A stretch of 64,000 nt of DNA, taken from positions 3,410,001 to 3,474,000 of the forward strand of contig OX359197.1 in NCBI GenBank assembly GCA_947172415.1, read 5' to 3'. A program made the translations under genes and the position numbers. Shown here one piece after another: positions 40,121 through 49,611 of the stretch; positions within the stretch are counted from its first letter, which is position 1; the number at the start of each line of letters is the position of its first letter. Below the pieces are notes generated by a model. That model searched no databases. It saw nothing but the letters and a program-made list of their open reading frames with translations, and was not told the DNA's origin. Source of the DNA: Chondrosia reniformis. Lineage: Eukaryota > Porifera > Demospongiae > Chondrillida > Chondrillidae.

Positions 40121-40499
40121 TATGAAAAAATAAGGGAACTTCAAGATCCAAAGCCGATCTTAAAGCATCGATGTCATCATCATTTAACTCTGGGTATTAC
40201 CCCTGCCCTACTATTAGTGGGGTGCCACACTTTTGGCTGTACCCATTATCTTCTGATAAGGAAGCCACAAGCTTTTATGCTTCTGGGAGTCCATATTAAC
40301 AGACAAGCCACTCAAACTTCCATCATATGCCACACTGATGAGTCCTAATAAGGACGAAACAGCTGTGTATGGCTTGACCATCTTTTTGAGTGGATATGGG
40401 TAAACACCATCAAGCGATCTTCGGTTCCACCCATTAGCTCATTGCACTCCTCAGAGGACATGAGTGAGCAGGGGTAAACCCCAGAGTTAAATGATGATA
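40121..40499 (+). mobile_element. Small hammerhead-ribozyme retroelement, copy 1
   Basis: Non-satellite insert of 379 bp, related along its length to 48062-48447. It holds a subterminal inverted repeat: ATCATCATTTAACTCTGGG near 40175 pairs with the complement of CCCCAGAGTTAAATGATGAT ending near 40498. A complete hammerhead core lies in the middle. Flanks ACATAATGCAAACAA (left) and ACATGTACAAACAA (right) are an imperfect target-site duplication, exact in copy 2. A 14-bp duplication points to retrotransposition rather than cut-and-paste. It has no coding capacity, so it is non-autonomous. Penelope-like enzymes are a plausible but unproven helper, since those elements also carry hammerheads. Confidence 0.8.
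40308..40393 (+). ncRNA. Hammerhead ribozyme, intact core (type I)
   Basis: CTGATGA at 40335-40341, stem II GTCC/GGAC (40342-40345 with 40352-40355) around loop TAATAA, and GAAA at 40356-40359. A short stem III ACA/TGT then leads to the cleavage triplet GTA, with predicted cut between 40369 and 40370. The outer stem I is closed by CCACTCAAA (40308-40316) and TTTGAGTGG (40385-40393), giving the type I arrangement found in retroelement-borne hammerheads. All invariant core bases are present. Stem III is only three pairs, but CAGCTG there is self-complementary, so two RNAs could pair to form a dimeric ribozyme. The inner part of stem I pairs imperfectly, as expected for loops that contact loop II. 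It would cut element transcripts into unit lengths. Confidence 0.88.
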
Positions 40500-41625
40500 A
40501 CATGTACAAACAAGTACTGCATATAACTAATACATACAACTAGTACATAGAACTATTACATACAACTAGTATATACAACTAGTACTACAACTAGTACATA
40601 GAACTAGCACATACAATTAGTACATACCCAGTACATACAATTAGTACATACAAGTATTACATTCAAATAGAACATACAACTAGTTCCTACAACTAGTATA
40701 TATTACTAGTACTAGAACATTCAACTCATATATAACATGTAAAAAAAGTTGTACATATAAATAATACATACAACTAGTACATACATCTAGTACTACTTAG
40801 ATTATATAAAACTACTACAAAAACTAGTACTTTTAAATGGTTTAATAAACTGTAAATACAACTAGTACATAGAACTATTACATACAACTAGTATGTACAA
40901 CTATTAAAACAGCTAGTAAATAGAAATAGCACATACAACTAGTACTACAACTAGTACATACAACTAGTACATACAACGAGTATATACAACTAGTACCTAC
41001 AACTGGTACCTACAATTAGAAACTACTTTATACAACTAGTACATATAACTAGTATATACAAGTAGTACCTACAACTAGTAAATATAACTTGTACTAGTAC
41101 ATACAATCGGTACATACAACAAGTACACACAACAAGTACATAACCAGTACACACAACTAGTGCATAGAACTAGTACTTACAACTAGTAGATATCACTTGT
41201 GCCTACAATTAATACATATTACTAAAACATACACATATAAATAGTAAATATAAATAATAAATATAAAGAGTACATACAACTAGTACATACATTTAGTACA
41301 TTAAAGTAGAAATACACCCACATCTTTGAACTATTACTAACAACTAGTACATACATCTAGGACTCACAACTAGTACTTTAATTAGTAAATAGAATTAGTA
41401 AAAACAACTGGTGTATACAACTAGTACATATAGTTAGAACATACAACTGGTACATAACTAGTACATACAATTAATACATACAACTAGTACATACAACTGG
41501 TACATAACTAGAAGATATAACTAGTACATACAACTAGTACATATAATTAGTACATACAACTCTTACATTCAACTAGTACATACAACTAGTACCTACAACA
41601 TGTACAAACAAGTCGTACAGAGAAA
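40500..41625 (+). repeat. 13-bp satellite, block 9
   Basis: Forward array between the hammerhead element and the Tigger element. The first 13 bases contain the right target-site duplication of the hammerhead element. No gene is seen. Confidence 0.93.
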
Positions 41626-41627
41626 TA

Positions 41628-41642
41628 CAGTCAAACCTCCCA
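41628..41642 (+). repeat. Left terminal inverted repeat of the Tigger element
   Basis: CAGTCAAACCTCCCA, matching the complement of the right end over about 15 bp with a few mismatches; the TA target dinucleotide lies immediately outside. Confidence 0.88.
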
Positions 41643-42200
41643 TAACGGACCCGCTGAGAAGCGGACAGCCTCCCTTCAATGGACAGGCTCTATGGTACGG
41701 ATTGAAATCGGCATAGTTGTAATATTAAACCAACCTCCGAGAAGCGGACTCTTCTGGATTCCGGACAACGGACAAGATTCGAACTCCCAACCTGATTTTT
41801 CAATACAAAATTACCTCTGAATAACGGACACCCAGGAAAGCTCACCCTTATAATGACACGTGGCTCGAACGTGTCACATGTCTTACGGTAACTATATAGG
41901 AACGGGTGTCGTTTACCACTTCCAGTTTTAATGGTGCAAGATGTGTTAAAATCGTATTACGCTTGCACAGTAACGGATGCACGTTCACCTACTGGTGACT
42001 CTACCTAAATCTCTATCCAGAAACTGGACGCCGGTACCTCTATGTTTGAAATAAATAGAATTTGGTGAGGAATTAAATTTGGTGAGCCTCAAACTACTCT
42101 CGCCAAATCGACAAGTTTAAGTCCTCACCAAATTTTCCCATTATATGTTATATTAATAATTGTCATTAAGTAGTTTTTAGGATGTAGAACTATAAATTTA

Positions 42201-42596
42201 CTATGACACAAGTCCAGATGATATTAATGAGTCCACTAATTCCTTCATCTTATCTATGTAAGGCTTCGGTCTGTAAAGATGATATATACATGGGATTTCA
42301 AGTCCATATCCAGCTCCTCTGTTAACTTTCTCTCCAACAACATTGGCAAATGCCTTGTTAATGTCTCTCATAAAGAGTGAAATACTGGGGGCTAGGTTGA
42401 AAGGAACATGACCAACCGATTGATCTTCTTTGTATACTGCTACAGCATTTTTATCAGCTACATTTGTAGGTTCATGTTTCAGAATCGGCATTTCATCTTG
42501 AACTGGTGTCCATAGTTCCATGTATACATGATAGCCTCTTACATATGAGCTAATTTGTAAAAGGTTAAGATGTTCACCTACAATTTGACTCGCCAT
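42201..42596 (-). CDS. HIRAN-domain protein carried by the Tigger element
   Basis: Intact 131-residue frame starting MASQIVGEHL. Residues about 17-100 fit the HIRAN domain: a start around SSYVRGYHVYMELWTP, then EPTNVADKNAVAVYKED and SVGHVPFNLAPSISLF, matching the family pattern of P.N..DKNA.AV followed by VGH...LA. In HLTF-type helicases HIRAN binds the 3' end of single-stranded DNA, but no helicase or other enzyme domain is attached here. The rest (GAGYGLEIPCIYHLYRPKPY, then a short C-terminal helix) is not a domain I recognise. It lies wholly inside the transposon, pointing away from the transposase with about 97 bp between the two starts, so a shared bidirectional promoter is likely. A helper role at DNA ends or junctions during transposition is inference. 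It could instead be a captured host gene. Confidence 0.82.
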   Translation of the reverse strand: MASQIVGEHLNLLQISSYVRGYHVYMELWTPVQDEMPILKHEPTNVADKNAVAVYKEDQSVGHVPFNLAPSISLFMRDINKAFANVVGEKVNRGAGYGLEIPCIYHLYRPKPYIDKMKELVDSLISSGLVS

Positions 42597-42693
42597 TTTA
42601 TTATGCTAATTTAGCAATCTGCATTAAAAACCGTAATATTTTGATTGAGATAGCTGCATGTAAAACCATGTGGTTGCTAATTTGAGCTTAAGT
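42597..42693. promoter_or_regulatory. Likely bidirectional promoter of the Tigger element
   Basis: The 97 bp between the divergent starts of the HIRAN gene and the transposase are AT-rich and hold no other feature. Their position alone argues for promoter function; I see no clear core promoter motif. Confidence 0.4.
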
Positions 42694-44270
42694 ATGGCTT
42701 CAAGAGCAAGTGCTAGTGGCTCACAGAAGAGGAAGTATTTATCATTAGAGAAGAAGGTAGAAGTTATCAAGCATTTACAGAAGAATCATGGAACATCTAT
42801 CAGAACTCTTGGGGAAATCTTTGAATGTGGAAAAACAAAGATTGCCTATATCCTTAAGAACAAAAAATCAATACTATCTCTTTACCAGGCTAATACTTCA
42901 GGCAGTAGAATTTATACAGGGAAGTCTCGCACATCAGAGTATGTTGAAGTCAATGATACTCTCTACAAATGGTTCACTCTTGCTTGCTCTAAGAATATTT
43001 ATCCCGGAGGGCTAGAATTAATGGAGAAGGCTAAAGAGGTTGCAGAAAAGCTAGGGAAACCAGATTTCAAAGGCTTTAGGGGATGGTTAGATAAGTGGAA
43101 GAAGAGGTACAATGTGAAGCAGTTGAGAAATTGTGGGGAGTCTGGTGATGTGCAAGGAGAAACGGTAGAATCTTGGAAGGAAAGAATCCCAGAAATTGTT
43201 CAAGGGTATGAAAAAGAAGATATATGGAGCATGGATGAAACGGGCATATTTTGGTGTGCTTTACCAGAACATGGATTTGGCCAGAAGAGTAGAAGCTGTA
43301 AAGGAGGGAAAAAAAGCAAGCAGCGTATCACAGTTGCCTTTTTGTATCTGCATCAGGTCAAAAAGAGAAACCTGTTGTCATCTGGAAATCTGACAATCCT
43401 AGATATATGAAAAATTTTGATAAATCTTCTTTGCCAGTTTGTTATTTCAGCCAAAGAAAAGCATGGATGACTGGAGAAATACTAGAAGCTATTTTAACCC
43501 AGTTGAATTGCCGCTTGTCCAGCTCAAACCGCAAAATTTTGCTCCTTATGGATAATGCAGGCTGTCACCCAGGCGATTTGTCTGTAAAATTCTCCAACAT
43601 CAAGATTTGCTTTCTACCACCAAAAACAACCTCAACTCTGCAGCCTTTGGACCTAGGAATAATTCAAAATTTCAAGGTCCATTATCGTCGATATTTTTTG
43701 AGATATGTTCTCTCAAATATTGATGAGTGTGATTCGGCTTCTGATGTTGTAAAATCAGTCAACATATTGGTCACAATCAGATGGGTTGCTCTAGCATGGT
43801 CTCAAGTAACAGCTGAAACCATAACAAAATGTTTTAGAATGGCAGGCATCTTGGACATGGGGTTGGATGTGGTCTACCGTGGAATTGAAGATGATTTGGA
43901 GGCTGATAAACGCATGGAATTGCAAACTCTAATAGAACAAACTGGTTGTGAAGGCTGTACTGTAGATCAGTTTTTGACTGGTGATAGTGATCTTCCTGTG
44001 TGCATGGAAATGGACGATGACAATTGGGAAGCAGCATTCCTTGAAGAGCTTGAGGAACATCAGCAAGTAGAAGATTGTGGACAAGTAGATGGAAATAGTG
44101 ATGCTGAGGATGACTCTACTGCTAACACAGAAGAGCCCCTTCCCAAGTTGAAGACATACAAGGAAGTGTCCCAATTTTTGGAATATAAAGGACATGGAGA
44201 TGAAGCCTTATCTATTGGTTCCACAATTGAGAGGATTGTGAACCTAAAGCACACTTTGCAAGACAGGTAA
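42694..44270 (+). pseudogene. Tigger/pogo transposase with one frameshift
   Basis: The start MASRASASGSQKRKYLSLEK is preferred because the basic psq-type helix-turn-helix follows at once (residues about 12-60, with TSIRTLGEIFECGKTKIAYI). A CENP-B-type second HTH follows at about 86-145 (KWFTLACSKNIYPGG to FKGFRGWLDKWKKRYNV). The DDE domain has its first Asp in WSMDETGIFW (residue 181), the second in LLLMDNAGCHPGDL and the third in TLQPLDLGII, with 32 residues between the last two, as in pogo elements. The frame shifts by one base near 43338-43345, in a T-run where AFF becomes AFL. Apart from that the protein runs to the acidic tail and the stop at 44270. It would cut the element out and reinsert it at TA. 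As it stands it cannot make an active enzyme. Confidence 0.93.
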
Positions 44271-44543
44271 CACTACATGACTATTTCACTCAACAATGAT
44301 CATGACGGGTAAAACTAACAATCCAATAAATTTATTGATTCATGCATGCATCCATGGCATTCACAACACTTAATCCAAAATCACTGTTTTTCAACTTTCA
44401 CTACTCACAACCATGCATTTTATTAAATTGTCTACCATATCTAAACATTTTAGAGGATGATACAATGAATATTTGATTAACCTCTGAGATAGGGACAACC
44501 TCCGAACAAAGGACAAAAGGCCCAGTCCTAAAGTGTCCTTTCT
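44271..44543. other. 3' untranslated region of the Tigger element
   Basis: AT-rich non-coding stretch between the transposase stop and the right inverted repeat, with several CTCCGAA/GGACAA motifs close to the end. A possible polyadenylation signal AATAAA lies near 44325 (CCAATAAATTTATTG). No gene is seen. Confidence 0.6.
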
Positions 44544-44558
44544 TCAGAGGTTCGACTG
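44544..44558 (-). repeat. Right terminal inverted repeat of the Tigger element
   Basis: TCAGAGGTTCGACTG; its reverse complement matches the left end CAGTC.AACCTC. TA follows directly. Confidence 0.88.
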
Positions 44559-44560
44559 TA

Positions 44561-47500
44561 GTACATACAACTAGTTTATACATCTAGTACATTCAACTAC
44601 TACTTACCACTAGTATTTACAACTACTACATAAAGCAAGTACTTGCAACTAGTTCATTAAACTAGAACTTGAACTAGTACATAAAATTGTTACATTCAAT
44701 TAGTATATACAACTAGTACTACAACTAGTACATAGAACTAGCACATTCAACTAGTACTACAACTAGTACAAAGAATTAGTATATACAATTAGTTCACATA
44801 ACTAGAACATACTAGTACATACAATCAGTACTTTCATCTAGTATATACAACTAGCTCATAAAACTAGTATATACAGCTAGTATCTAGTATAGAGAATTAG
44901 TAACTAGTACATGCAACTAGTATATGCACCCAAATAGTATATACAACTAGGTCATACAACTAGTACATACAAGTAGTAATTAAAACAATTACACACAACT
45001 AGTACATACAACGAGTATATATAACTAGCTCATAAAACTAGTATATACAGCTAGTATCTAGTACATACAACTAGTACCTACCTAGAACCTAATCTAATTA
45101 GTACTAGAACCTACAGCTATGACATACAACTTGTACATTCAACTAGAACATACAAGTAGCACATATCAGTAGTACAAACTTATATAACTAGCAGATATAA
45201 ATAGTTCATAAAACTAGTATATACAACTAATATATACAATTAGTTAGTAGAACATACAACTATTACAAACATTAATTATATACAACTAGTGCATACAATT
45301 ATTACATCAACTAGTATCCAGTACATACAACCAGTACAAATACCTGGTACATGCAATTAGTACATACAACTAGTAAATGCAGAAAGTATCAACTACATAC
45401 AACTAGTACCTACCTAGTACCTAGTATAACTAGTACTAGAACTTACAACTAGTACATAAAACTAGTACACAAACCTAGTACATACAACTAGTACATACAA
45501 CTAGTACCTATAACTAGTACACACAACTAATACAAATAACTAGTATATACACATATAACTATCACATATTAATAGTACATACAAGTAGTACATACAGCTA
45601 GTACATACAATTGATGCTTACAACTAATACATAGAACTATGTACATAGTACCTAAACTAGTAAATATAACCAGGACTAGTACATACACCGAGCACATACA
45701 ACTAGTACATTCAACTTGTACAAACAAGAAGTACATAAAACTAGTACACAAACCAGTACATACAAATAGTACATGCAACTAGAAACTAGTACATAGAACT
45801 AGTACATAGAAAGAGTACATAAAGTACATAGGTAGCACATACAATTACTACATACAACTAATACATGCAATTGGTACACACAACTAGTGCATACAATTAG
45901 TACATAAAACTACTACACACAGCTAATACATACATTTAGTACCTACAAATAGTAAATATAACTAGGACTAGTACATACAACTAGTACACACAACTAGTTC
46001 AAACAAGTTGTACATACACCAATACCTACCTTGTACCTAGTTTAACTAGTACTAGAACCTGCAACTATTTCATACAACTAGTACATATCTAATAAATACA
46101 ACTAGTACATACAATTTGTACATACAATTAGTACATAAAACTACTAAATACAACTAGTCCACACAACTTGTACATACAGCTAGTATGTACAACTAGTTCA
46201 TATTACTAGTAAATACAACTAGTATCTACTGCATTTAACTAGAACCTATCGAGAATTTAGTTTAATTAGTACTAGGACCTACAATTAGTACATACAACTA
46301 TTACACACACATATAACTAAAACACACAACTAGTACATACAACTAGTACATACAATTAGTACCTACAACTAGTAAATATAACTAGAACTAGTATATACCA
46401 CTAGTGAATACAACCAGTTATTATAACTAGTACATGCAACTAGTACAAAGAACAAGTACATGCAAGTAGTACATCCAACTAGATTATACAATTAGTATCT
46501 ACAACTAGTAAATATAACTAGGACTAGTACATACAACTGGTAAAGAACATACAACTAGTAAACCCAATTAGTACATTCAACTAGTACATACAAGTAATAG
46601 ATAGAACTAGTAGCTATAACTAGTACACAAGTTCTACATATATCTAGCACATAGACATATAACTAGTCCATATAAATAATACATACAACTAGATCACACC
46701 ACTAATTAATACCACTAGTACATACAACTAGTACATACAACTAGTACATACAAATAATACATACAATTAGTACACAAAAGTAGTACATTCAACTTGAACA
46801 TACAACAAGTACAAACAAGTAGTGCAAATAACTAGTACATACAAATAGTTCATACAACTAGTACTTACAATTAGTACAGACAACTACTTCTTATTGCTAC
46901 TACATACAACTGGAACCTACAACTAGTAAATATAACTGGTACTAGAACATACAACTACTAAATACAGGTAATACATATATACAACTATTACAAATAACTA
47001 GCACATGCACATATATTTAATACATATAAATAGTAAAACTACTACATACAACTTCTAAATAAAAATTACATAAAACTACGACATACAACTAGTACACAAT
47101 TATTACAAAGATGTAGTACATACAACTAATACCTATGTAGTGCCTAACTTAACTAGTATCAACTAGTTCATACAACTAGTACATATCTAGTACACACAAC
47201 TAGTACATAGAACTATTACATACCAATATTACATACAACTCCTACATACAACTAGTACATACAAATAGTACAAACAACTAGTACATATAACTAGTACACA
47301 ACACTACTACATATAACTAGTACATACACATACAACTAGTACATACAACTAGTACATACAACTAGTGCATACAACTAGTATATGGAAGTACTACTTAGAG
47401 CGGGTACATAAAACTAGCATATAGCTTGTACATACAACTTGTACACACAACTAGTACATACAACTAGAACCTACAACTAGTCAATATAACTAGTATATAC

Positions 47501-48047
47501 AACAATAACACACAACTAGTCTAAACAACTAGTTCTTATAAGTAGTACATACAACTATTATATGCAATTAGGATATACAACTAGTACATACAACGAGTGG
47601 ATACGACTAGTATATAAAACTAGTATATATAACTAGTACACACAACTACTACTTATAACTAATACATACACATATAACTAGTACTTATAAATAGTACATA
47701 CAACAAGTACAGAGTACTAGTACATACAACTAGTACTACAACTAATAAGTAGAATTAGTACATACGACTAGTACACACACCTAGTACATACAACAAGTAC
47801 ATACAACAAGCACATACAACTAATACATATTACTAGGACATTCACATATAACTAGTACATATAAATAGTACATACAACTACAACATACAACTAGTACATA
47901 ACTTGTACATACAACTAACACTTACAACTAGCACATACAACTAGTACATAGCTAGTTCATACAACAAGTACCTACAACTAGTAAATATATCTAGTTCTAG
48001 TACATACAAATAGTAAATACTACTAGTACATTCAACTAGTACATGCA
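44561..48047 (+). repeat. 13-bp satellite, block 10
   Basis: Forward array with recurring higher-order variants such as TAGTACTAGAACCTACAACT. The segment 47920-48047 equals the upstream flank of the first hammerhead element. No gene is seen. Confidence 0.94.
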
Positions 48048-48061
48048 ACATGTACAAACAA

Positions 48062-48447
48062 TATGGAAAAAATTGGGGAACTACAAGATCTAAAGTTGAT
48101 CTTAAACCATCGATGTCATCATCATTTAACTCTGGGTATTACCCCTGCCCTACTATTAGTGGGCTGCCACACTTTTGGCTGTACCCTTTATCTGCTGATA
48201 AGGAAACCACAGGCTTTTTTGCTTCTGGGAGTCCATATTAGCAGACTAGCCACTCAAACTTCCATCATATGCCACACTGATGAGTCCTAATAAGGACAAA
48301 ACAGCTGTGTATGGCTTGACCATCTTTTTGAGTGGCTAGGGGGAAACTATGGTTCCCATAAAGCAAACTTTGGTTCCGTCCATTAACTCATTGCGCTCCT
48401 CAAGGGACATGAGTGGACGGGGTAAAACCCAGAGTTAAATGATGATG
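48062..48447 (+). mobile_element. Small hammerhead-ribozyme retroelement, copy 2
   Basis: A 386-bp insert matching 40121-40499 throughout. It is flanked by the exact 14-bp direct repeat ACATGTACAAACAA at 48048-48061 and 48448-48461, which defines both ends of the element. The satellite on both sides also matches that around copy 1, so the two copies probably arose by one insertion followed by block duplication (offset about 7.94 kb). Differences from copy 1 are scattered substitutions and small indels, one of which hits the ribozyme core. Confidence 0.85.
48250..48335 (+). ncRNA. Hammerhead ribozyme with mutated core (G12 to A)
   Basis: Same layout as 40308-40393: CTGATGA at 48277-48283, stem II GTCC/GGAC, stem I closed by CCACTCAAA and TTTGAGTGG. 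The GAAA segment reads AAAA because the base at 48298 is A. That base is G12, the general base of the reaction, and known hammerheads lose nearly all activity without it. The RNA should fold but not cleave. Confidence 0.85.
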
Positions 48448-48461
48448 ACATGTACAAACAA

Positions 48462-49611
48462 GTACTACATATAACTAATACATACAACTAGTACATACAT
48501 CTAGTACATCCAACTACTATTTACAACTAGTACATACAACAACTACATACAACTGACACTAGCAACTAGTTCATTAAACTACAAATACAACTAGTACATA
48601 AAACTATAACATACAACTAGTACTACAACTAGTACATAGGACTAGCACATACAATTAGGACTACAACTAGTACATAGAATTAGTTCATACAACTAGTACA
48701 TACAACTAGGACATACCCAGTACATACAATTAGTATATACAACTAGTACATACAATAAGAACCAAGAACGAGTACAAACAACTAGTACTTACATCTAGTA
48801 CGTACGACTTGTGCATACAGCTAATACATAAGACTAGAATATACACATATAACTAGTACATATAAATAGTACATACTACTACTGCATACACCTAGTACAT
48901 TAAACTAGAACTAAAACTTGTACATAGAATTATTACATATAACTAGTACCTACAATAGTTACCAACAGGTCGTACATATAAATAAAGCACCCAACTAGTA
49001 CAAACAACTAGTACAAACAACTAGTACTTGCCACTAGTAGGTACAACCAGTACAAAAACTAGTTAATAGTACATACAACTAGAACCTACAACTAGTAAAT
49101 ATACCTAGTGTAAACATCAATTACACACAACTAGTAAATACAACTAGTACATACAACTAATACATACAGCTAGTATCTAGTATAGAGAACTAGTAACTAG
49201 TACATACTACTAGTATATGCACCCGACTAGTACAAACAACTATATAGAACATACAAGTAGTTTTAAAACAATTACACGCAACTAGTACATACAACTAGTT
49301 CATATAACTAGCTCATACAACTAGTATATACAACTAGTATCTAGTACATACAACTAGTACCTACCTAGTACCTATTCAAATTAGTACTAGAACCTACAAC
49401 TAGTACATACATCTTGTATATTCAACTGGTACATACAAGTAGTATATATTAATAGTACATACAAACATAACTAGTAGATATAAATAGTTCATACAACTAG
49501 TATATACAACTAGTACATACAATTACTTTGTAGAACATGCAACTATTACAAGCATCAAGTATGTACAACTAATACATACAATTAGAACATACAACTAGTA
49601 TCTAGTACATA
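48462..49611 (+). repeat. 13-bp satellite, block 11
   Basis: Forward array ending at the next orientation switch, where CTAGTACA at 49602-49609 faces its complement TGTACTAG at 49618-49625. No gene is seen. Confidence 0.93.

Larger units (their letters stand above)
41628..44558. mobile_element. Tigger/pogo-type DNA transposon with passenger HIRAN gene
   Basis: A 2.93-kb element bounded by CAGTCAAACCTC and GAGGTTCGACTG inverted ends and flanked by TA (41626-41627 and 44559-44560), the hallmark of Tc1/mariner-superfamily insertion. It encodes a CENP-B-like DDE transposase on the plus strand, broken by a single frameshift, and a divergent intact 131-codon HIRAN-domain gene. Multiple GGACA/CGGAC motifs lie just inside the ends. 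It is low in decay: one base restores the transposase frame, so the insertion is young compared with the LINEs. Confidence 0.92.

Noticed and set aside
40345..40539. Small protein genes over the hammerhead elements (also 48050-48290)
   Set aside because: Frames are not shared between the two copies and lie over the ribozyme and inverted repeats; the element is better explained as non-coding.
43834..44254. Minus-strand frames across the transposase C-terminus
   Set aside because: They are antisense shadows of the acidic tail of the transposase.
42694..44270. Domesticated CENP-B-like gene binding the satellite
   Set aside because: It lies between intact transposon ends with TA duplication and has a frameshift; I see no CENP-B box in the satellite.
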